This document shows, piece after piece, positions 1-6,775 of a stretch of DNA of 12,258 nucleotides. How positions within the stretch are numbered: the first letter of the stretch is position 1; each line of letters starts with the position of its first letter. The position numbers were made by a program, and so were the translations under genes. Source of the DNA: Gammaproteobacteria bacterium (GTDB lineage: Bacteria; Pseudomonadota; Gammaproteobacteria; Pseudomonadales; Pseudohongiellaceae); NCBI GenBank assembly GCA_003451715.1, contig DMJN01000145.1, forward strand, positions 1 through 12,258, written 5' to 3'. The notes under the pieces were generated by a model that worked only from the letters and a program-made list of their open reading frames with translations, searched no databases and was not told where the DNA came from.

Positions 1-1025
1 ATCGCCCTGGGATCGACGCCCGGACCACGAATCTGCGCGTAGTTGTCACCGTGATTACTCATATCGACCTCTCTAGACGCCTGTTCCCAGTCCACTCCAC
101 GGCTATGCATCGCCGCAGTCTTGTCCCACAGATCACGCAGATAGGCCTGGAAATTCTCGATGGGTTGTTTGCTGCGCATAACTGGTCCGTGCCCCGGTAG
201 CCAGGTGTCGAAATCGAGCGCCTTCAGGCCTTCCAATGAAGCGGGCCACTCATCGACATGGCCGTCGCCCATATAGGCCAGTCCGGGCAGCATCATATCG
301 CCGGTAAAAGCGACTTTTTCCTGGGGCAGATAGATCACCACATCTCCGCCTGTATGGGCGCGACCGAAATGCAGCAATTGAATCTCCCGACTGCCATTGG
401 CCACAACCTGGAACAGGGTCATCTGATCTTGCAGGGTTATGTTGGGTGGCGTCGGCACGACTTCCTGAATGGCGTTCATATAGTCTTCCTGCACGGCATG
501 GGCCTGTTCCAGTTCTGCCTTCCTTCTTGGATCGGTTTCCGACGCCGCCTGCCGTTGCAGGTTGGCTACGGTGGCCGGGACCGGATCGGAAAAACTCCTG
601 AAAGTATTTTCTTCCAGCACATTGCCGATCTCACCGCTTAATTTGGCACGGGTGAATTCGTGTCCGATAATTTCAACGCCTTCAGGAAAGGATTGGTTTC
701 CATGGGCATGATCGAAATGGTAGTGACTGTTTACCAGATAGCGCACCGGCTTATCGGTGACCGCCGGGATAGAATCCAGCAACGCCCGGGACGCAGCCGG
801 AGTCACATGGGAATCCACCACCAGCGTATCGAACTCACCTACCAATACCATGGCGTTACTCATGGTGAAGACGGCACCCGTACCGGTGACATGCCAGACT
901 CCTTCGGCAACCTCTACGAATCGATGAGTATCCGTTTCGACGACATCGCCTTCCTGGGCAATGACCAGAGCTGGAACCCATAACAGAAAACAGACTAGTA
1001 CTCGTGGTATGGAAAAGATTTTCAT
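1..1025 (-). CDS. Exported metallo-beta-lactamase-fold hydrolase (3' end outside window)
   Basis: The minus strand reads open from an ATG at 1025 to the window edge, giving 341 codons with no stop. The product has a signal peptide (basic start, then a hydrophobic run ending near VIAQ, residues 8-24), so it probably acts in the periplasm. The metal-binding set of the MBL fold is complete: HYHFDH at 101-106, H224 in GRAHTGGD, D243 in FTGDMM and H279 in LPGHG, which predicts a binuclear zinc hydrolase. The order and wording of the motifs resemble the SoxH/quinoprotein-relay-type MBL hydrolases rather than glyoxalase II, but the substrate cannot be read from sequence. About 120 residues separate the first motif from H224; part of this (roughly 150-190) is a charged, helix-like insert. 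An in-frame ATG also exists at 1037, but AAGG five bases before the ATG at 1025 favours that start. It stands alone on this strand here and diverges from the gene at 1499. Confidence 0.9.
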   Translation of the reverse strand, partial: MKIFSIPRVLVCFLLWVPALVIAQEGDVVETDTHRFVEVAEGVWHVTGTGAVFTMSNAMVLVGEFDTLVVDSHVTPAASRALLDSIPAVTDKPVRYLVNSHYHFDHAHGNQSFPEGVEIIGHEFTRAKLSGEIGNVLEENTFRSFSDPVPATVANLQRQAASETDPRRKAELEQAHAVQEDYMNAIQEVVPTPPNITLQDQMTLFQVVANGSREIQLLHFGRAHTGGDVVIYLPQEKVAFTGDMMLPGLAYMGDGHVDEWPASLEGLKALDFDTWLPGHGPVMRSKQPIENFQAYLRDLWDKTAAMHSRGVDWEQASREVDMSNHGDNYAQIRGPGVDPRA

Positions 1026-1498
1026 AATTACCTTCATTTCGTTTTTTTTAGGGCCGTGACAGGCCTTGTTTGTATCAGTTAACCCTCTCTCACAAGGGCG
1101 CGACCAGAAACATGGGGGGCAGTGCTCTTTACAGTAACCAAATTCCACAATTGAACGTCTTATAGCCAATAGGGAAGTACAACCCGCGGAGCCAATGCCG
1201 GAACAGCACAGTAGCGTACCGCCCCGGGAGTGTAAAGCAAGCCAGCTTTAATGATTTTCGCCAGAGAAAGTGGCCAAATTTGCTAAATTCGGAAGCAGAA
1301 AATCATGGAAAATATTACTAAACCATTGTTTTTATTGCTTTTTAAATATTGGCAAGCTTATTGCGCAAACAAGGGCAGAAGAAATAGTAGAGAGGGCGTT
1401 ATTTAGTCGAGCTAGATTCGATAATACATCAGACCCTTCGCGATCACTCAGCGAACCAGAACACAGCCTGCCGGGGATGCGGGCAAGAGGAAGAACCA
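1026..1498. other. Divergent intergenic region with no supported gene
   Basis: This 473-base stretch separates two divergent genes and must hold both promoters. The right part (about 1260-1400) is clearly AT-rich, while the left part is GC-richer with a GGCC/GGCC inverted pair near 1053-1066 next to a run of T. A TAATAC resembling a -10 box occurs near 1421, with only a weak TTATTT 17 bases upstream, so I do not call a promoter. An open frame from about 1270 to 1512 has no convincing ribosome binding site, overlaps the start of the next gene and gives a low-complexity product that I do not recognise. I see no RNA gene. Confidence 0.5.
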
Positions 1499-2167
1499 AT
1501 GAAAGCAATTAGTCATAAAATCAGCTTCAGCACTGCCACAGCGCTGGCCATGCTCCTGGGTAGCTATCTTTACTCGGCATCGGCCGATGCCGCCGATGTG
1601 CGTGACATCAGTAAAATCAATTCCGGCATCACTGTGGAGGCGGATGATCGTGTCGGTGATGTCTCTACCGTCAACGGCGGTATTCGCCTCGACCGGGGCG
1701 CCAATGCACAGGAAGTTGCCACGGTAAACGGCGGTATCGAACTGGAAAACGGGGCAGTTGTGGAATTGGCCGAGTCAGTAAACGGGGGAATTCGAGTCGG
1801 TCAGAACGTCACTGTTAACGGTTCGCTGGAAACCGTCAACGGCGGAATCCACACCTCAGCAGGTACCGTGGTCGAGGATCGAGTGGTGACTGTAAATGGT
1901 AGAGTGCGACTAAATAACACCCAGGTTGGCAGAGACGTACAGACATCCAATGGAGACATCGAGATCCGTGAAGGCAGCACCATTGAAGGCGATGTAATCA
2001 TCGAGGGACGCCGCTGGTGGGATCGGCTGTTTGGATTCAGCCGCCGACCCCCTGAGATCACCATCGATTCCTCCTCGACGGTAAGAGGCGATATTCATCT
2101 GCATCGCCGGACTGAGCTTAATATCGCCGACGGTGCAGAAGTAGGAGAAATCATCGAGCACTACTAG
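1499..2167 (+). CDS. Exported VNGGI-repeat protein, predicted beta-solenoid
   Basis: This 222-residue protein begins with a signal peptide (basic N-terminus, hydrophobic residues 12-27, probable cleavage near SADA at 28-31). From residue 40 to 154 it consists of repeats marked by NSGI or VNGGI: positions 40, 58, 76, 94, 113, 132 and 150, a spacing of 18, 18, 18, 19, 19 and 18. One turn per repeat with an Asn-Gly corner suggests a right-handed beta-helix, similar in general design to bactofilins (polymer-forming cytoskeletal proteins), although those are cytoplasmic and this one carries an export signal. Residues 171-186 break the pattern with an Arg/Trp/Pro-rich segment containing RRWWDRLFGF; solenoid-like sequence resumes to the C-terminus (STVRGDIHL, ADGAEVGEI). 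AGAGGAAG just before the ATG is a good ribosome binding site. The gene is monocistronic and converges on the PEBP-like gene 34 bases away. Function is unknown; a cell-envelope scaffold or surface role is inference. Confidence 0.85.
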   Translation: MKAISHKISFSTATALAMLLGSYLYSASADAADVRDISKINSGITVEADDRVGDVSTVNGGIRLDRGANAQEVATVNGGIELENGAVVELAESVNGGIRVGQNVTVNGSLETVNGGIHTSAGTVVEDRVVTVNGRVRLNNTQVGRDVQTSNGDIEIREGSTIEGDVIIEGRRWWDRLFGFSRRPPEITIDSSSTVRGDIHLHRRTELNIADGAEVGEIIEHY

Positions 2168-2201
2168 GTGATAGAAAATTTAGATGCACAAAAAGTATAC
2201 G

Positions 2202-2780
2202 CTATTCCATACGCTCGTAATGACCCATCAGCATACCCGTGGCCAGCACGTGGCCATCGATCGCTTCGAGCAAGGTCGCCTTGTTCAGCCCAGGCTCGAG
2301 ACCGAGGTCAGCATCCAGCGCATAGACGCGGAAATGATAGGAATGCAGCTGACCATTGGCGGGTGGACGAGGCCCAAAGTAGCCGGGACGACTGGTACCA
2401 TTCAAACCATTGATAGTGCCCGCAAGGCCAGCGACACCTGCTATTTCCGCATCGGAAGACAGGCCTGCCGGCAGGCCGGCGGCAGCGGCGGGAATGTTGT
2501 ACATAACCCAATGCACAAAGGGTTCAGGCATCATGCCGATCTCGACGACCTTGGGATCATCACAAATCAGAGCCAACTGTACCGTACCGGAGGGCAGGTT
2601 CGACCAGGCCAGATCGATAGAGGTGTTATCCCCATAGGCAGAATTAGCTTCTGGCACGGTACCATGGTGATCAAAGAGTGAACTGGTGACGGTTATTGTC
2701 TCAGGGATATCCTGGGCAAAACCTTGGACAGCAAACAATAGAGCTGCCGCTGCGCTTAGGGTGGTAATCAACTTCTTCAT
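2202..2780 (-). CDS. Exported YbhB/YbcL-type PEBP (Raf kinase inhibitor-like) protein
   Basis: This 192-residue protein has a clear signal peptide (MKKLITTL, hydrophobic to about 19, cleavage near GFAQ at 20-23). The mature part carries the marks of the bacterial phosphatidylethanolamine-binding protein family: LICDDP (71-76) with the ligand-pocket acidic pair, PFVHWVMYNIP (87-97), and the GYFGPRPP ... HSYHFRVYALD block (133-156). Length fits the family. Bacterial members are structurally well known but their physiological role is mostly unclear, so binding of a small anionic or phospholipid-like ligand in the periplasm is only a family-level statement. AGGAG seven bases before the ATG supports the start. 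It lies 33 bases downstream of the acyl-CoA synthetase gene on the same strand and may be its distal operon member, although the good ribosome binding site would also suit independent expression. Confidence 0.92.
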   Translation of the reverse strand: MKKLITTLSAAAALLFAVQGFAQDIPETITVTSSLFDHHGTVPEANSAYGDNTSIDLAWSNLPSGTVQLALICDDPKVVEIGMMPEPFVHWVMYNIPAAAAGLPAGLSSDAEIAGVAGLAGTINGLNGTSRPGYFGPRPPANGQLHSYHFRVYALDADLGLEPGLNKATLLEAIDGHVLATGMLMGHYERME

Positions 2781-2813
2781 GGGTATCTCCTCGTAGTTTT
2801 TTATTGTCGCGTC

Positions 2814-4460
2814 TTATTTATTCACTGCGTATTCGACATCTTCCGCCTTTTCACGCAGTAGATATTTCTGAACCTTACCTGTAGATGTTTTATCGATGGG
2901 ACCGAATGCTACTTTCTTAGGTATCTTGAAGCCAGCTAATTCTTCCCGGCAATAGCCGATAAGCTCATGTGCTGACATTTCCTCGCCTGACTTGAGGCAG
3001 ACGAAGGCACAGGGCACTTCCCCCCATTTCTCATCAGAACTGGCCACCACGGCAGCTTCCAATATTTTGGGGTGCTTGAACAGTACCGATTCGACTTCCA
3101 GTGACGAGATGTTTTCACCGCCAGATATAATGATGTCCTTGGAGCGGTCCTTGATCTGGCAATAGCCATCTTCATGCCAGACTGCCAGGTCACCGGAGTG
3201 AAACCAACCCCCAGCAAACGAAGCTTCTGTAGTCTTCGGATTCTTGAGATAACCCCGCATCGTCAGATTGCCGCGCATGAAAATCTCACCCATGGTCTTG
3301 CCATCCTTCGGGACGGGCTGCAGCGTCTCCGGATCCGCCACCATAAGCTCATCCTGCAGCGACGTACGCACACCCTGGCGCGCCACCACTTCAGCCCGAT
3401 CATCGACGCTCAGGTCGGCCCATGCATCCTGTGGAGCACACACCACGCAGGGACCATAGGTTTCCGTTAACCCATACACATGGGTCACGTTGAAGCCCAT
3501 TTTTTCCATCCCTGCAATGACTGCGGCAGGAGGTGCAGCACCGGCTGTCATGCAGTTGATTTCCTGTTCGATGCCCTGCTTCAGTGACTCCTCGGCATTC
3601 AGCAACGTATTCAGCACCACTGGCGCTCCACAGAAATGGGAGACTCTATGTTCCTTAATGGCATCGAAAATTGCCTTGTCTCTGACATGTCGAAGACACA
3701 CGCTGGTGCCGGCTACTGTGGCAAGGCTCCAGGGAAAACACCAACCATTGCAATGGAACATCGGCAAGGTCCACAAATACACCGGGTGGGCCGTCATATT
3801 CCAACTCACGACATTGGATAGCGCGGCCAGGTACGCACCGCGATGGTGAAACACCACGCCCTTGGGATCGCCTGTAGTGCCCGATGTATAATTTAGAGCT
3901 ATCGCCTGCCACTCGTCTTCTATCTGAAAACAGCGATATTGTTCTGAGCCGGTGTTAAGAAACTCTTCGTAGCTGGTTTCACCCAGCAGCTCTCCCCCTT
4001 CGAAATAGGGATCGTCTATGTCGATCACCGTTGGTTTGTATGCACTCAGTGCAAGGGCGGCCTTAATGGTCTCGCTGTACTCCCGGTCGGTGAACAGCAC
4101 CTTGGTTTCCGCGTGTTCCAGGATGAACGCTATGGCCTTCGCATCCAGTCTTACATTCAGCGCATTCAAAATCGCCCCGGTCATCGGTACACCGAAATGC
4201 GCCTCGAAGGTTTCGGGTGTATTCGCCCCCATAAACGAAACGGTGTCGCCCTTTCCGATGCCTAAGTTCCGCAGTGCCGAAGCCAGCAAACAACAGCGCT
4301 GATAAGTCTGCGCCCATGTATAACGCGTATCACCGTGAATAATCGACAATTTGTCAGGATAGACACTGGCAGATCTTTCGATAAAGCTCAGTGGTGTGAG
4401 GTGGGCAAAGTTAGCCTGGTTCTGATCCAGGTGCTGTTCGTAGATATTAGTGGCACTCAT
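2814..4460 (-). CDS. Fatty-acyl-CoA synthetase (AMP-binding, PRK08162-like)
   Basis: This 548-residue protein belongs to the adenylate-forming (ANL) superfamily: it activates a carboxylic acid with ATP to an acyl-AMP and transfers it to CoA. Core motifs are all present and intact: the P-loop YTSGTTGDPKG (191-201), VYGLTETYG (328-336), HSGDLA (421-426) with the adenosine-binding Asp, the hinge region DRSKDIIISGGENIS (438-452), and the C-terminal catalytic Lys at 529 in STGKVQK. Length and block order match the medium/long-chain acyl-CoA synthetases of Proteobacteria (the group annotated PRK08162, related to AlkK-type ligases). No signal peptide or membrane segment is seen, so it should be cytoplasmic or membrane-associated. 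The ATG start at 4460 has AGGAAG about 11 bases upstream, a weak spacing. It lies 61 bases downstream of the methyltransferase-like/GNAT gene, which suggests co-transcription; chain-length preference cannot be read. Confidence 0.95.
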   Translation of the reverse strand: MSATNIYEQHLDQNQANFAHLTPLSFIERSASVYPDKLSIIHGDTRYTWAQTYQRCCLLASALRNLGIGKGDTVSFMGANTPETFEAHFGVPMTGAILNALNVRLDAKAIAFILEHAETKVLFTDREYSETIKAALALSAYKPTVIDIDDPYFEGGELLGETSYEEFLNTGSEQYRCFQIEDEWQAIALNYTSGTTGDPKGVVFHHRGAYLAALSNVVSWNMTAHPVYLWTLPMFHCNGWCFPWSLATVAGTSVCLRHVRDKAIFDAIKEHRVSHFCGAPVVLNTLLNAEESLKQGIEQEINCMTAGAAPPAAVIAGMEKMGFNVTHVYGLTETYGPCVVCAPQDAWADLSVDDRAEVVARQGVRTSLQDELMVADPETLQPVPKDGKTMGEIFMRGNLTMRGYLKNPKTTEASFAGGWFHSGDLAVWHEDGYCQIKDRSKDIIISGGENISSLEVESVLFKHPKILEAAVVASSDEKWGEVPCAFVCLKSGEEMSAHELIGYCREELAGFKIPKKVAFGPIDKTSTGKVQKYLLREKAEDVEYAVNK

Positions 4461-4521
4461 GGGCTGTAAAACTTCCTATAACTGGCAATACTTTGTGTTC
4501 TTCTAAGCATCTCTTGCTCGG

Positions 4522-6318
4522 TTAGATGAAATCCATGTCTCCGGCAGTAAGCCACCAGGCACCGTAGAGGGTCTCGGCGCTGGGTCCTGGATTCCAACTA
4601 TTACAGGGTATCTCAATCCCCAATTCATTCACAATCGCCCCTTCAAGCTGGATCGAATCCAGCCAGGATTTGGTAATCCACATTTTCAGACCAGTGACCT
4701 CATCATCTTCTGCAACTACCTGATTTAATTGAGCTATTGCTCTCTTTATCGACGACAGCGGACAAATCAGATCCATCAGCAACTGCCGCTCACCCTCACG
4801 CTTCAATACAGCGATTGCCCATGCCTTGTGGGCATCGCCTTCGCGCAATACCAGACACCGATAGTGCCCGGCAATACCGAAGGGATGATCATAATAGCGA
4901 TATTTCATGTATTGCCAGTGGCGCATGCCGATAATGCCCTCGGCAAAATCCGGTGTCATCTGCTGCCACAAGTTGTCCAGTTCCTGTTGCTGAACGGGAT
5001 CTTCTATGTCGAGTACAGTGTGACCCCCCTCATCCAGGTTCAGATTTTCTTCTGGTGGAGAATAAATCACCTCAACATAGGCATCGGTCTTTTCATAAAG
5101 CCCTAATCGAAGTGCAATATTCATCGTGGGTTGATTTGGAAATCCGAATCCTAACAGGTGATTCACGGTGTTGCCGATCTCGCGCTCCAAAAAAGTTGCC
5201 GCAGTCTTGAAGAAAAGGCTACTCTTTCCATAATGTCTGCGAATCTCGGGTAGCACCATCACATCGCCGGGTTGAATCGCCATGGATGGACTACCAAAAT
5301 AGATTATCTCTCTAGGTGCGCCCCCGTAATGGGAAACTATTTCGCCACCCCGATGCTGCCTGGCAATTACACACTTCCCATCACCCAATTCATACTTCCA
5401 ATGCCACAGAGCTGGATCAAACTCTTTACCGAAACTCTTTTTGAACAGATCTGCAATTTCATGTGGCTGAAAGGAATGAATATCACTGTATTCCGCATTG
5501 ACATACTCACCGGTAGGATTAGCCACCTTGTTCAGACGAAATAGACGAAAACACCGGCGCCCGCTGTTGAACTCATGGTTGACCCCCTCGAGTTGCTTTT
5601 CCAGCTCTGCAATATCCTCATCAGTGGCTACCTTCTGATCCACCAGGGTGCTTCCATGGTGTCGCAGCAGGGAAACAAATCCAGCCAGAGAGGATTGTGC
5701 TTCCAGCGTCAATTCCTGATCAGAAACCAGATCGTAGCCGAGCCGATCGGAGAGTTGTTTAAATGAACTGAGATTAGGCAGGGTCGATCGTTCGATTGAA
5801 GAATCATCATCGAGATACTCACCGAAAACAATCAGGCTCCCGTCACCTTTAATTAATTCACGGCATTTGTTCAGAATCGGCAGCTGATCCAGATAATGAT
5901 AGGAACCTTCAACGACTATTACATCAAAATCCGCACCTGAATTTGATGCCAGTAAATCGGATTCCTGTAGATTCAGATTGTTACCAATATCGGTAGCCCC
6001 ACTGAATTTGCCGGCGCTGCTTAACCAGGTCGTTTGCAGGCCCTGCCGAGCACATTTTACCGCCAGCTCTCCCAGGCTATGCCCGGCCAGTAATACTCGC
6101 TGCTTATGCTGAATTTCGGAGCCTATTTCTTGCCAGAGACACTCGTCGAAGCGCCGTTGCATCTCGAGCACAGATTCTGAATCAGTCCTGTCACCCAGCG
6201 CAGGACGGTCTCCACCCAGGCCGTAGTGCAAAAAATGGCACTCACCGAATTCCAACTCGAATACTTTTGCGTAGAGTCGCTGTCCAGGAAGAAGCAGATC
6301 TGCGTTAATTGTTACCAA
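4522..6318 (-). CDS. Methyltransferase-like / GNAT acyltransferase fusion protein
   Basis: This 598-residue product has two parts. Residues about 35-265 look like a class I SAM-dependent methyltransferase fold: a beta-strand/loop RVLLAGHSLGELA (74-86) in the place of motif I, FDVIVVEGSYHYLD (131-144) like the motif IV region, and LIKGDGSLIVFGEY (155-168) like the motif that follows. Motif I lacks the usual GxGxG, so catalysis is uncertain. Residues about 277-420 resemble a GNAT domain: a CoA-loop-like VMVLPEIRRHYGKSSLF (353-369) and a later GFPNQPTMNIALRLGLYE (391-409) typical of large GNAT acyltransferases. Residues 450-598 form a further alpha/beta region, perhaps a second degenerate GNAT half. 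No signal peptide is seen. The start is a TTG with a GAGG eight bases upstream; the next internal Met is at residue 53, so the start is uncertain. It is the first gene of a minus-strand run with the acyl-CoA synthetase, and its ribosome binding site lies inside the inverted repeat at 6323-6589. Confidence 0.75.
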   Translation of the reverse strand: MVTINADLLLPGQRLYAKVFELEFGECHFLHYGLGGDRPALGDRTDSESVLEMQRRFDECLWQEIGSEIQHKQRVLLAGHSLGELAVKCARQGLQTTWLSSAGKFSGATDIGNNLNLQESDLLASNSGADFDVIVVEGSYHYLDQLPILNKCRELIKGDGSLIVFGEYLDDDSSIERSTLPNLSSFKQLSDRLGYDLVSDQELTLEAQSSLAGFVSLLRHHGSTLVDQKVATDEDIAELEKQLEGVNHEFNSGRRCFRLFRLNKVANPTGEYVNAEYSDIHSFQPHEIADLFKKSFGKEFDPALWHWKYELGDGKCVIARQHRGGEIVSHYGGAPREIIYFGSPSMAIQPGDVMVLPEIRRHYGKSSLFFKTAATFLEREIGNTVNHLLGFGFPNQPTMNIALRLGLYEKTDAYVEVIYSPPEENLNLDEGGHTVLDIEDPVQQQELDNLWQQMTPDFAEGIIGMRHWQYMKYRYYDHPFGIAGHYRCLVLREGDAHKAWAIAVLKREGERQLLMDLICPLSSIKRAIAQLNQVVAEDDEVTGLKMWITKSWLDSIQLEGAIVNELGIEIPCNSWNPGPSAETLYGAWWLTAGDMDFI

Positions 6319-6322
6319 TGTT

Positions 6323-6589
6323 AGTACCTCGACCCCGCTTAATTTTGGAGTGCAGAGTTCACCAGTATGTTCAGTGTTAGGCGCAGTAACGCAGGCCTAG
6401 CCCGCTAAGTCAAGTTGCTGCAACGCCACAATGGACATACTGGTGAACTCCCGAAGGGCGGGCCTCTCAGCATTCATCTGCTGCGTTGCTTTCGCTTGAT
6501 GGAGCGCAGGCTACGACGGCGCAACAGCGCCTCGCATATAAACGCTGAGAGACCCGCTGCACCCGAAAATTAACCGGGGTCGAGGTACT
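6323..6589. repeat. 267-bp nested inverted-repeat element (MITE-like)
   Basis: The element is bounded by 33-bp inverted arms, 6323-6355 and 6557-6589, that match at 30 of 33 positions; the ends read AGTACCTCGACCCC and its complement. Inside are two further inverted repeats side by side. Stem A pairs 6355-6370 with 6435-6450, 16 of 16 bases (GAGTTCACCAGTATGT), and continues imperfectly to about 6377/6428. Stem B pairs 6459-6479 with 6536-6556, 18 of 21, and its three mismatches become G-T wobbles on the minus strand. The inner loops contain further short self-complementary pieces such as CGCTTGATGGAGCG. There is no transposase frame. Size, long terminal inverted repeats and non-coding content fit a miniature inverted-repeat transposable element or a large intergenic repeat; I could not see a clear target-site duplication. 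It lies between the divergent fusion gene and the redox kinase gene and abuts the start codon of the former. Confidence 0.8.
6327..6330 (-). promoter_or_regulatory. Ribosome binding site of the fusion gene, inside a repeat arm
   Basis: On the minus strand GAGG lies eight bases before the TTG at 6318. These bases belong to the left arm of the large inverted repeat, so pairing with the right arm (around 6582-6585) would hide this site in an mRNA that starts upstream of the element. This is the only reasonable Shine-Dalgarno match near this start. Confidence 0.4.
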
Positions 6590-6775
6590 GAAGTGCCGCT
6601 CACGAATTACTATCAGGGCGTTGCAATATAACCCGGAGGCATTGCTTTGCCTAGTGAGAGTAGCCCTTCAGTGGGGGTTCCGGCTACAGCACTCGTGAAT
6701 TTCGACAACCGCCCGCAGCATCGCCGTTTACACTGGCCGACGCCACTCTTCTTTGCTTTGAGGTAGAATAGGGCT
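6590..6775. other. Leader region of the redox two-component genes
   Basis: This 186-base stretch lies between the inverted-repeat element and the kinase start and should hold the promoter of the two-component pair. It contains a short hairpin AGGCA/TGCCT (about 6642-6657) and a six-base stem GTAGCC/GGCTAC (about 6659-6686) with an internal loop. I find no promoter boxes strong enough to call and no RNA family that I recognise. Confidence 0.35.

Noticed and set aside
1270..1512. 80-codon open frame in the intergenic region
   Set aside because: It uses a GTG start without a ribosome binding site, runs into the start of the VNGGI-repeat gene and has no recognisable composition or motif.
2168..2201. 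Shared terminator between the two convergent genes
   Set aside because: The 34-base gap shows no stem of useful length and no T run.
2462..2477. Perfect 16-bp GC-rich palindrome GGCCTGCCGGCAGGCC
   Set aside because: It lies within the PEBP coding sequence, where it encodes an ordinary Ala/Gly/Leu/Pro stretch; a regulatory role is possible but nothing else supports it.
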